Shown: positions 1 to 6,748, counted from the stretch's first letter. The stretch: DNA of 6,874 nucleotides from an uncultured Prevotella sp. (GCA_938018155.1 CALIIG010000280.1:1-6874); one strand, 5' to 3'. Notes: generated by a model from the sequence alone, not told the origin. Translations and numbers: made by a program.

Positions 1-1
1 C

Positions 2-1051
2 TCATGCACTATTGAAGAGATGGGCGTAAAGGGTACGTATAAAGGGCAGATGGTGGGAGGAAAACCGCAGGGAAAGGGTAGCGTTGTTTTTGATAACGGT
101 AATCTTTACGAAGGCGATTTCTCAAAAGGCAAACGTCAGGGCTATGGCGTTTATACCTTTGCCGACGGCGAAAGGTACGAAGGGCAATGGCTGTTGAATC
201 AGCAACACGGAAGAGGAACGTATTATTTCAATAACAATAACAAGTATGTGGGTTTGTGGTTTCGCGATTTTCAGCAGGGCCACGGCATTATGTATTATTT
301 TAATGGCGACGTATATAATGGCGATTGGGTAAAGGATATGCGTCAGGGTAAAGGCAAATATACCTACTCGAACGGTGCTTTTTATGACGGACAATGGCTT
401 AACGACAAGAAGGCCGGGAAAGGATTCTTCGACTGGGGCGACGGTACGACCTATGAAGGCAACTGGAAAAACAACCAGCGTAGCGGGTATGGTGTGAACG
501 TCTACGCCGACGGCGATGTGTATAAAGGGCAGTGGAGCGATGATATTCAGCAGGGAAGAGGAATATACCATTTCCAGAATGGCGACGAATATGAGGGCGA
601 TTACGAGCAGGGAGAGCGCACGGGCGAGGGCATATTTAAGTATGCTAATGGTGACAAATACACAGGACATTTTGTAGAAGGCGACAAAAACGGCGAAGGA
701 ACATTTGTATGGCACAACGGCGACAGGTATGAAGGGATGTGGAAAAACGACCTGCAGAACGGACGTGGTAAGCTGATTAAGAAGAACGGTGACGTGTTTG
801 AGGGATTGTTTTTAAACGGAAAGATAGACGGAGAAGTCATTATTCATTATGCAAATGGCACGCGTTTCAAAGGCGTTTACCGCAACGGTATGCGCAATGG
901 CAAGTGTATTGAAGAAACGAAAGACGGCAAACGCTTTGAAGGAATGTACGTCAACGACATACGTGACGGCAAGTTTGTTGAGAAGGATAGGAACGGACAG
1001 GTAATTAGTACTGGTCATTATGAAAGTGGCCGGCGATTTAACGATAAATAA
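2..1051 (+). CDS. MORN-repeat protein, 5' end outside the window
   Basis: The reading frame is open to the left edge: codons from position 2 read S-C-T-I-E-E before the first ATG at 20. The true start is therefore probably upstream, and an N-terminal signal or other domain could be missing. From the ATG at 20 the protein has 343 residues. Almost all of it is MORN repeats, of the form xxYEGxWxxxxxxGxGxYxxxNG: 14 complete units in strict 23-residue register (residues 5-326), then a 17-residue tail ending in FNDK. MORN repeats fold as stacked beta-hairpins and usually act as scaffolds or bind lipids or proteins; no catalytic domain is visible. Units 12-14 have lost the second glycine of the GxG motif (GEV, GKC, GKF), as expected of a capping end. 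The stop lies 13 bases before glgB, which suggests one transcript. The MORN assignment is certain; the cellular role and any tie to glycogen are unknown. Confidence 0.9.
   Translation, partial: SCTIEEMGVKGTYKGQMVGGKPQGKGSVVFDNGNLYEGDFSKGKRQGYGVYTFADGERYEGQWLLNQQHGRGTYYFNNNNKYVGLWFRDFQQGHGIMYYFNGDVYNGDWVKDMRQGKGKYTYSNGAFYDGQWLNDKKAGKGFFDWGDGTTYEGNWKNNQRSGYGVNVYADGDVYKGQWSDDIQQGRGIYHFQNGDEYEGDYEQGERTGEGIFKYANGDKYTGHFVEGDKNGEGTFVWHNGDRYEGMWKNDLQNGRGKLIKKNGDVFEGLFLNGKIDGEVIIHYANGTRFKGVYRNGMRNGKCIEETKDGKRFEGMYVNDIRDGKFVEKDRNGQVISTGHYESGRRFNDK
32..997 (+). repeat. Coding tandem repeat, 14 units of 69 bp (MORN units)
   Basis: Fourteen consecutive 69-bp units encode the 23-residue MORN repeats without any change of register. 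Units keep the tyrosine/phenylalanine-x-glycine and terminal N/D-G codons, but their DNA has diverged substantially. The array therefore looks old and maintained by selection on the protein, not recently expanded. Confidence 0.85.
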
Positions 1052-1064
1052 AATCTGAAAGTTT

Positions 1065-3143
1065 ATGATTCGCAATTCATCGAAAAGAAAACCAATTGGC
1101 ATTGTTGCGCGTGACAAATATTTGGAGCCTTTTGCAGATGCTATTCAAGGAAGGCACGATCATGCTTTATGGAAGCTGAACCAATTAACGCGCAATGGCG
1201 AAATAACGCTGTCTGATTTTGCCAACGGATACGAATATTATGGCCTGCATCAAAATAGCGACGGGTGGGTGTTTAGAGAGTGGGCACCCAATGCTACCGA
1301 TATTTTCCTGGTAGGCGACTTTAATAATTGGACTGAGAACGAGGCTTACAGATGTCATCGTATAGCCGGAACGGGCAACTGGGAATTGCTGTTACCCCGG
1401 AAAGCTATGGTGCATGGCAATCTGTATAAGATGCATGTTAAGTGGGAAGGAGGCTATGGAGAGCGCATTCCTGCGTGGGCAACGCGTGTTGTTCAGGACG
1501 AAATGACGAAGATTTTTTCGGCTCAGGTATGGGCTCCGAAAGAAGAATACCAGTGGAAGGATAATGTAACCGCAGCTAAAAGTGGTAAGAAACATCGCCC
1601 ATTTACGCCACAACGCGACCCCCTTCTTATATACGAATGTCATGTGGGTATGGCGCAGGATGCTGAAAAAGTAGGCACATACACCGAGTTTAGAGACAAT
1701 ATTCTTCCCCGCGTTGCATCGGCAGGCTATAACGCCATACAAATAATGGCGATACAGGAACATCCTTATTACGGTAGCTTTGGCTATCATGTCAGTTCCT
1801 TTTTCGCCCCATCCAGCAGGTTCGGAACGCCTGAAGAACTGAAGTCGCTTGTTGACACGGCCCATCAAATGGGCATATCCGTGATTATGGACTTGGTGCA
1901 TTCTCATGCCGTTAAGAATGAAATAGAGGGGCTTGGCAACCTTGCGGGCGACCCCAATCAATATTTTTATCCCGGCGAAAGGCATGAACATCCGGCCTGG
2001 GACAGCCTATGCTTCGACTATGGTAAGGATGAAGTGATCCATTTTCTGTTGTCAAACTGTAAGTATTGGCTCAACGAGTTTCACTTTGATGGCTTTCGTT
2101 TCGATGGCGTTACGTCGATGTTGTATTACAGTCATGGCCTTGGCGAAATGTTTACAGGCTATCAAGACTATTTCAATGGGCATGAAGACGACAACGCCAT
2201 TTGCTATCTTACGCTTGCAAATGAGCTGATTCATCAGGTAAATCCAAAGGCAATAACCATTGCCGAGGAAGTAAGCGGCATGCCCGGACTGGCTGCAAAG
2301 GTAAAGGACGGAGGCTATGGATTCGACTATCGCCTTGCCATGAACATCCCTGATTATTGGATTCGCACGATAAAAGAGCTTAAAGATGAAGACTGGAAGC
2401 CCAGCAGCATCTTCTGGGAAGTAAAGAATCGCCGTGCCGATGAGCAGACAATAAGCTACTGTGAAAGCCATGACCAGGCACTTGTAGGCGATAAAACCAT
2501 CATCTTCAGGCTGATAGATGCCGATATGTATTGGCATTTCAAGCATGGAGACGAAACTAATCTTGTGCATCGTGGCATTGCATTGCATAAGATGATAAGG
2601 CTTGTTACACTGGCTTCCATCAATGGAGGTTACCTCAACTTTATGGGAAACGAGTTCGGTCACCCCGAATGGATCGACTTTCCACGTGAGGGAAACGGAT
2701 GGAGTTATAAGTATGCGCGTCGCCAATGGAACCTTGTTGACAATAAAGAACTGGATTATCATTTCCTCTCCGACTTTGACCGGGCGATGATAAAGGCTGT
2801 AGAGAGCGAGAAACACTTTAATTTAACGCCTGTCGAAGAGGTGTGGCATAACGACGATGACCAAATACTCGCTTTCAGACGAGGTGCTCTTTTGTTTGTC
2901 TTTAACTTTTCACCAACACGCTCGTATGCCGATTACGGATTCCTTGTAAAGGCTGGAGAGTACGAGGTTTTGTTGAATACTGATGCAAAAGACTTTGGAG
3001 GTAACGGACTTGCAGACGATAATGTGAAGCACTTTACCAACTTTGATCCCCTTTATGAAAAGGCAATGAAGGGGTGGCTAAAGCTGTATATTCCGGCGCG
3101 TTCGGCATTAGTATTGAGAGAAAAACAAATAAAACCTGAATGA
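1065..3143 (+). CDS. glgB: 1,4-alpha-glucan (glycogen) branching enzyme, eukaryote-type GH13
   Basis: This cytoplasmic enzyme cuts alpha-1,4 chains of nascent glycogen and rejoins them through alpha-1,6 links (EC 2.4.1.18). It has 692 residues. A CBM48 domain occupies about residues 55-165 (WVFREWAPNA, FLVGDFNNW). The GH13 barrel spans about 185-580, and an all-beta C-terminal domain about 590-690. The four GH13 regions are present: DLVHSH at 276-281; GFRFDG with nucleophile Asp347; ITIAEEVSGMP with acid/base Glu401; and ESHDQ with Asp470. The strings YGSFGYHVSSFFAPSSRFGTP, AEEVSGMPG, SHDQALVGDK and NFMGNEFGHPEW match animal and plant branching enzymes (GH13_8 type) better than E. coli-type GlgB, and the length (about 690) fits. 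The ATG at 1065 is the natural start, 13 bases after the MORN gene stop; the leader is A-rich without a clear Shine-Dalgarno. The next gene starts 22 bases downstream. Confidence 0.97.
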   Translation: MIRNSSKRKPIGIVARDKYLEPFADAIQGRHDHALWKLNQLTRNGEITLSDFANGYEYYGLHQNSDGWVFREWAPNATDIFLVGDFNNWTENEAYRCHRIAGTGNWELLLPRKAMVHGNLYKMHVKWEGGYGERIPAWATRVVQDEMTKIFSAQVWAPKEEYQWKDNVTAAKSGKKHRPFTPQRDPLLIYECHVGMAQDAEKVGTYTEFRDNILPRVASAGYNAIQIMAIQEHPYYGSFGYHVSSFFAPSSRFGTPEELKSLVDTAHQMGISVIMDLVHSHAVKNEIEGLGNLAGDPNQYFYPGERHEHPAWDSLCFDYGKDEVIHFLLSNCKYWLNEFHFDGFRFDGVTSMLYYSHGLGEMFTGYQDYFNGHEDDNAICYLTLANELIHQVNPKAITIAEEVSGMPGLAAKVKDGGYGFDYRLAMNIPDYWIRTIKELKDEDWKPSSIFWEVKNRRADEQTISYCESHDQALVGDKTIIFRLIDADMYWHFKHGDETNLVHRGIALHKMIRLVTLASINGGYLNFMGNEFGHPEWIDFPREGNGWSYKYARRQWNLVDNKELDYHFLSDFDRAMIKAVESEKHFNLTPVEEVWHNDDDQILAFRRGALLFVFNFSPTRSYADYGFLVKAGEYEVLLNTDAKDFGGNGLADDNVKHFTNFDPLYEKAMKGWLKLYIPARSALVLREKQIKPE

Positions 3144-3155
3144 AAAACAAATAAA
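3120..3155 (+). repeat. 14-bp direct repeat at the glgB 3' end
   Basis: GAAAAACAAATAAA occurs at 3120-3133, in the last codons of glgB, and again at 3142-3155, overlapping the TGA stop and running into the intergenic gap. The copies are identical and 22 bases apart start to start. This looks like a small local duplication, and it supplies most of the A-rich leader of the next gene. Confidence 0.7.
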
Positions 3156-3165
3156 GATTGTATTA

Positions 3166-4338
3166 ATGAATAAGTTTAAAAAGGACGATACGTTGAAAAT
3201 GCGTTTGTTATGTACCGTCCTTTTTCTGTCTTTTACTTTTGTTTACCTATACTTTTACCAGGCAAACATTCTGGCTGTCACCCAGCACGTCATATCAAAT
3301 GGCACTACACATTATAACCGCACGACAGGAGCGGTTATCATAACTGTTACACTTTGGCTTGTTCAACTGGGTATTTTTTCGTATACCCAATTGCGAAGAC
3401 GCGCTTATGCCCTCACTTACGTGCCGTCGTTATTGCTTTTAGGCATACTTACCGACGTGTCACCACAGATTGACCATGAAAGCTATTTGGGCAACTGGCT
3501 ATGGCTTTTCCCTCTTTTAATGGTGTGCTATGGCGGTGTTTTGCGGGTAGCGAAACGGTTTGAACCTGTGGAATTGACTGTAAACAGCACAGAATCACTC
3601 TCCCGTACAGTCTGGATTAATTTGCTTCAGCTTCAGATTCTCTTTTTCGTTGTATGCGGTATTGGATGTAACAACAAGGTATTTCATTATAGAATGAAGG
3701 CTGAAAGCGATATTATTTCGAACAATTACCGTCATGCTGCCCATGTTGGCGCAACAGCTTCAGCTACTGACAGCAGCCTGACGATGCTGCGGATATGGGC
3801 CCTTTCCGAACAAAACGAATTGGGAGAACGCTTATTTGAATATCCTCTTGTGGGTGGTTCTGATGCGATGTTACCCAACGGACAGACGGTAAAACTGATG
3901 ATGGCACCCGAAGCCAAGCTGTACAAGCACCTTGGAGTAGTGTTCCGTCAGAAGATGTCGCCTAAGCATTATCTGCAGAAACTTCATGAAATGCATCTGG
4001 CTACAAAGGCTGCCCGCGACTGGCTCCTTTGCGCATATCTGCTTGATGGCGATGTCGACCGCTTTGCACAAAACATAAAACGGTTTTATCATATTGCAGA
4101 AACATTGCCCAAACACTATCGCGAGGCACTTATTTTATATCGTCATCTGCACGAGCATCCGTTGTTTGTGTATCATAGTTCGGTAATGGACGCCGATTAT
4201 GATGACTATATGGACATTATCCATAAGTCGCACACCATGGCCGAACGCAGGTATCAGCTCCGCCAAAGCTATGGTAAAACCTATTGGTTTTACTACTTTG
4301 AGCTTCTTCATAACCACAACAGGCGTGCGCAAAAATAA
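3166..4338 (+). CDS. Multi-pass membrane protein of unknown function (possibly DUF6057-like)
   Basis: The 390-residue protein has about five hydrophobic segments in its N-terminal half, at roughly residues 13-33, 55-75, 80-97, 107-128 and 149-167, after a lysine-rich start. The remaining 220 residues are hydrophilic and probably helical (for example SSLTMLRIWALSEQNELGERLF and LPKHYREALILYRHL), resembling TPR-like helical hairpins. No catalytic motif is recognisable. The C-terminal half recalls the Bacteroidetes membrane proteins labelled DUF6057, but that is from memory; members I recall are longer with more spans, so this may be a short version. It is the third gene of the apparent MORN-glgB cluster and ends four bases from a convergent gene. 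The ATG at 3166 gives the usual basic N-terminus. A second in-frame ATG at 3199 (MRLLCTVLF) is possible and lies in the loop of a predicted hairpin. Confidence 0.8.
   Translation: MNKFKKDDTLKMRLLCTVLFLSFTFVYLYFYQANILAVTQHVISNGTTHYNRTTGAVIITVTLWLVQLGIFSYTQLRRRAYALTYVPSLLLLGILTDVSPQIDHESYLGNWLWLFPLLMVCYGGVLRVAKRFEPVELTVNSTESLSRTVWINLLQLQILFFVVCGIGCNNKVFHYRMKAESDIISNNYRHAAHVGATASATDSSLTMLRIWALSEQNELGERLFEYPLVGGSDAMLPNGQTVKLMMAPEAKLYKHLGVVFRQKMSPKHYLQKLHEMHLATKAARDWLLCAYLLDGDVDRFAQNIKRFYHIAETLPKHYREALILYRHLHEHPLFVYHSSVMDADYDDYMDIIHKSHTMAERRYQLRQSYGKTYWFYYFELLHNHNRRAQK
3178..3225 (+). promoter_or_regulatory. Terminator-like hairpin over the start of the membrane-protein gene
   Basis: AAAAAGGACGATAC (3178-3191) and GTACCGTCCTTTTT (3212-3225) pair over 14 positions with one A-C mismatch, around a 20-base loop, and the 3' arm ends in five T. 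This is the arrangement of an intrinsic terminator with a pairing A-tract, but it lies inside codons 5-20 of the gene. It could cause partial termination after glgB or mask translation initiation, including the ATG at 3199 in the loop. The pairing is visible; the regulatory role is inference, and the coding sequence could produce it by chance. Confidence 0.4.
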
Positions 4339-4342
4339 GGTT

Positions 4343-5380
4343 TTAATACTGCCTTAATGCGCTAAGGAGCTGCAAATTCTCATTTTTTGTACCAATTGTA
4401 ATTCTCAAACAATTGTTGCATAATACAACATTTGATTGGTTGTTTACGCATATTCCCTTTTCAATAAGATAGTTGTAGACGGCCTTTGCGTCTGTCATCC
4501 TGACAAGAATAAAGTTGGAACACGACGGATATACCCGCTCACAGTAGGGCAATTCGGCGAACGACAGCAACAAACGGCTGCGTTCCTGACGGATAATACT
4601 TACAAATTCCTCATTCTCCAAGCCGTCTTTTAGCACCTCAACAGCCCGTTCCTGTGCAGGCTTACTGATATTGAAGGGGTATTTTACCTTGTTAAATATT
4701 CTGGTAATATCGGGTGATGAACAGGCTATCCCAATGTTTAGTGCGGCACATCCCCATGAATTGTCCATGCTGTTTAACACAATTATGTTCGGAAATTCGT
4801 CTATCCGGTTTCGGAAAACAGGTTCGGTTGAGAAATCACTATACGATTCGTCTATAACCACAATGCCGTCAAAGCATCTCAATACCTCTTCAATCTGTTC
4901 ACCATTAAGGTTATTTCCCGTAGGGTTGTTGGGCGAACACAGCCATATTATTTTTGTATTCTTGTCGCATGCCGACAGCAACTTGCCGGCCTGCAGCTCA
5001 AAACTGTCGCTGAGAAGCACAGTACGGTATTCCACATTATTAATATCGGCAAGTCTTTTATATTTGCTGTCAGTTGGCCCTATGGCTACAACATTGTCTT
5101 TCTGCGGCTGGCAGAATATGCGATAACACAGGTCAATGGCCTCGTATGAGCCGTTACCAATAAACATTTTGGATGGCGAAACACCCTTGATACGTGCCAG
5201 TTCGTTCTTCAGTTCGGCCTGAAGCGGGTCTGAATAGCGGTTCAGCGGCCAGTTATAAGGGTTTTCGTTAGCATCGAGCAGAATTTTATCATCCGGCCTT
5301 ACCGATGTTCCTGCGGGTTCTTCGTTTGTTGCAAGCTCCCATATATTGGTGCGAACAAGCTCATGTAACGGTTTCATCAT
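4343..5380 (-). CDS. hisC-like: HisC-family aminotransferase homologue lacking the PLP lysine (probable pseudoenzyme)
   Basis: The fold is that of histidinol-phosphate aminotransferase (fold-type I): MKPLHELVR.NIW, LLDANENPYN, NRYSDPLQ.ELK, SPNNPTGN, VIDESYSDF and LRITIGT align along the whole length, and 345 residues is normal for HisC. Residues are numbered from the ATG at 5380. Asn152, Asp177 and Tyr180 (pyridoxal contacts) and Arg326 (substrate carboxylate) remain. The Schiff-base motif, which in Bacteroidetes HisC reads about TFSKAWGCAAIRLG, is SMDNSWGCAALNIG here, so Lys is Asn207 and the phosphate-binding Ser and Arg are Asp206 and Asn215. GNGSDE has become GNGSYE (Tyr79), and the PTY tyrosine is Asp104. 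The frame has no stops. No other his genes adjoin, and the neighbour is a convergent membrane-protein gene. A longer TTG start at 5395 exists, but ATG 5380 or 5377 fits the family N-terminus. Its function is unknown, and transaminase activity is unlikely. Confidence 0.85.
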   Translation of the reverse strand: MMKPLHELVRTNIWELATNEEPAGTSVRPDDKILLDANENPYNWPLNRYSDPLQAELKNELARIKGVSPSKMFIGNGSYEAIDLCYRIFCQPQKDNVVAIGPTDSKYKRLADINNVEYRTVLLSDSFELQAGKLLSACDKNTKIIWLCSPNNPTGNNLNGEQIEEVLRCFDGIVVIDESYSDFSTEPVFRNRIDEFPNIIVLNSMDNSWGCAALNIGIACSSPDITRIFNKVKYPFNISKPAQERAVEVLKDGLENEEFVSIIRQERSRLLLSFAELPYCERVYPSCSNFILVRMTDAKAVYNYLIEKGICVNNQSNVVLCNNCLRITIGTKNENLQLLSALRQY

Positions 5381-5413
5381 AGCTTTAAATGGCAACTTTC
5401 ATATTATTCCTTG

Positions 5414-5445
5414 CAAAAATAGCTAATTTAATATGTATATACAAT
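5414..5445 (-). promoter_or_regulatory. Bacteroidetes-type promoter for the hisC-like gene
   Basis: Read on the minus strand, TATTTTTG (5421 down to 5414) matches the -7 consensus TAnnTTTG exactly. ATTG (5445 down to 5442) serves as a -33 box with a 20-base spacer, the spacing usual for this sigma factor. Transcription would begin near 5408, giving a leader of about 28 bases before the ATG at 5380. Confidence 0.6.
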
Positions 5446-5461
5446 AAAGTTCGTAATTTTG
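5432..5461 (+). promoter_or_regulatory. Bacteroidetes-type promoter for the MltF-like gene
   Basis: TAATTTTG at 5454-5461 matches the -7 consensus TAnnTTTG exactly. The -33 element is weak: TATG at 5432-5435 with an 18-base spacer is the best candidate. Transcription would begin around 5466-5469, leaving a leader of about 10 bases before the ATG at 5477. The -7 box overlaps the alternative TTG start at 5459, which argues against that start. Confidence 0.5.
5434..5443. repeat. 10-bp palindrome between divergent promoters
   Basis: TGTATATACA is a perfect palindrome. It lies between the two -7 boxes and touches both proposed -33 regions, where a dimeric regulator could control both genes. Short A/T-rich palindromes arise easily by chance, so a role as an operator is only a possibility. 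Confidence 0.35.
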
Positions 5462-5476
5462 TACGGTATTTGCGAT

Positions 5477-6658
5477 ATGAAAACAAAACTTCTCACCTCG
5501 CTGTTGTTTCTGGTTACAATATTGTTTGTTTCGTGTTCCAATCAGAAAAAGAAACAGGTTACTCCGTGGGGTACATCTATGGATAACGATTCTGTTCAGT
5601 CGGAAAAAACTTACCGCCTTGATGATATTATAAGCAACGGAGAGCTTATCATGCTTACGCTGTCGGGGCCCGATACCTACTACGATTACCATGGACGAGG
5701 TATGGGTTTGCAATATTTACTGTGCGAAAAGTTTGCCCAAAAGATTGGCGTTTCGCTGCGAGTAGACGTATGTCGCGACACGCTGGAGCTTGAACGCAAG
5801 CTACGTAATGGCGAAGCCGATATTGCTGTCTTGCAGTTATCCAGGCCCGTAAAGGGGCTCTTATTCACGCAGGTTAAGGCTAATAGTAACATGACGGGGT
5901 GGGCAGTGAATGTCGATAATGTCGAACTGGCCGATTCTTTAAACCGTTGGTTTAAGCCGCAGATGGTGAAGAGTATGCAGAAAGAAGAAGATTTTCTGCT
6001 TTCAACACGCAGTATTCAGCGGCACGTTTATTCGCCCATGCTGAACCGTTCGGGCGGCGTTATATCCCATTATGACCGTTATTTCCAGATGTATGCACCT
6101 TTAGCCCGTATCGACTGGAGGCTTATGGCTGCACAATGCTATCAGGAATCGTGTTTCGACCCCAATGCAAAATCATGGGCAGGAGCCTGCGGACTGATGC
6201 AGATTATGCCTGTAACGGCCGACCATCTGGGCTTACCGCGTTCGGAAATGTTCAATCCTGAACAGAATATAGCGGCTTCAGCCCGCTACATGCAAGAGTT
6301 GGGGGGGCACTATACCGATGTGCCGCTGCCCGAACGTGTGTTTTTTCAGCTTGCAAGTTACAACGGAGGGTTCTTCCATATCAGGGATGCCATGGCACTT
6401 GCCCGAAAGAACGGGCGTAACCCGCACCGCTGGGACGACGTTGCCGAGTATGTTCTTAAGCTCAGCGATGCGGCTTATTATCGCGACCCTGTGGTGAAAC
6501 ACGGTTACATGCGCGGAAAGGAGACGGTGGGATATGTCAGTCGTATACGCGACCGCTGGATGCAATATCGCGGAATGGCTAAGGGCGGAGTAATGATGGG
6601 TGGTGGTACCGTTGTAGCTCCACAGCGTGCAGACAAAAACTACAGGTGGCATTTGTGA
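5477..6658 (+). CDS. mltF-like: MltF-like lipoprotein lytic transglycosylase with shortened solute-binding domain
   Basis: Predicted to cleave the MurNAc-GlcNAc bond of peptidoglycan, leaving 1,6-anhydroMurNAc ends. From the ATG at 5477 it has 393 residues. MKTKLLTSLLFLVTILFVSC is a lipoprotein signal peptide with the lipidated cysteine at 20, so it is probably anchored in the outer membrane facing the periplasm. Residues 55-121 resemble the first lobe of an SBP_bac_3 domain (GELIMLTL, TYYDYHGRGMGLQYLL, NGEADIAVLQL). After about 20 residues the sequence resumes with the usual closing part of that domain (WAV...LADSLNRWF, 142-159). Most of the second lobe seems absent. The SLT domain spans about 190-365, with catalytic Glu224 in CYQES, GLMQIMP at 239-245 and ASYNGG at 293-298. 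A TTG start at 5459 is rejected because it lies in the promoter and would put six residues before the signal peptide. A run of seven G at 6301-6307 lies in the SLT coding region. Confidence 0.9.
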   Translation: MKTKLLTSLLFLVTILFVSCSNQKKKQVTPWGTSMDNDSVQSEKTYRLDDIISNGELIMLTLSGPDTYYDYHGRGMGLQYLLCEKFAQKIGVSLRVDVCRDTLELERKLRNGEADIAVLQLSRPVKGLLFTQVKANSNMTGWAVNVDNVELADSLNRWFKPQMVKSMQKEEDFLLSTRSIQRHVYSPMLNRSGGVISHYDRYFQMYAPLARIDWRLMAAQCYQESCFDPNAKSWAGACGLMQIMPVTADHLGLPRSEMFNPEQNIAASARYMQELGGHYTDVPLPERVFFQLASYNGGFFHIRDAMALARKNGRNPHRWDDVAEYVLKLSDAAYYRDPVVKHGYMRGKETVGYVSRIRDRWMQYRGMAKGGVMMGGGTVVAPQRADKNYRWHL

Positions 6659-6700
6659 TGCCAGAATGGCGTTTTGTTGCCGGGTTTTTGGTGTAAGGTT

Positions 6701-6748
6701 CATCGTTCGACGGCCGTCAGCAGCGTTGCTGACGGCCGTCGAACGATG
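6701..6748. repeat. Perfect 22-bp inverted repeat with 4-base loop
   Basis: Arms at 6701-6722 and 6727-6748 are exact reverse complements around the loop GCGT. The stem is G/C-rich and starts 43 bases after the transglycosylase stop. No run of T follows on either strand, so it is not a classic intrinsic terminator. It may still stabilise or end the mRNA, or be an extragenic palindromic repeat. Confidence 0.9.

Noticed and set aside
122..715. 197-codon open frame on the minus strand opposite the MORN gene
   Set aside because: It is antisense to a clear repeat protein, and its openness follows from the biased, periodic MORN codons. No recognisable domain or start signal.
1392..2816. Long minus-strand open frames (1392-1991 and 2052-2816) opposite glgB
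   Set aside because: glgB is certain on the plus strand through its conserved catalytic motifs. The antisense translations show no family features.
4352..4389. Possible terminator between the convergent genes (CCTTA/TAAGG stem, later T6 run)
   Set aside because: The stem is only 5 bp and the T run starts 15 bases after it, inside the hisC-like gene. Not convincing.
4671..5126. 151-codon plus-strand open frame opposite the hisC-like gene
   Set aside because: The minus-strand frame carries HisC motifs along its whole length. The plus-strand translation has none.
5381..5395. TTG start at 5395 for the hisC-like gene
   Set aside because: It would add MPFKA ahead of the family-typical N-terminus, and adjacent ATG codons at 5380 and 5377 fit better.
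5459..5476. TTG start at 5459 for the transglycosylase
   Set aside because: It overlaps the TAATTTTG promoter box and would put six residues before a normal lipoprotein signal peptide beginning at ATG 5477.
6660..6689. Possible terminator right after the transglycosylase stop (GCCA/TGGC stem followed by T-rich sequence)
   Set aside because: The stem is four base pairs with a three-base loop, too weak to call.
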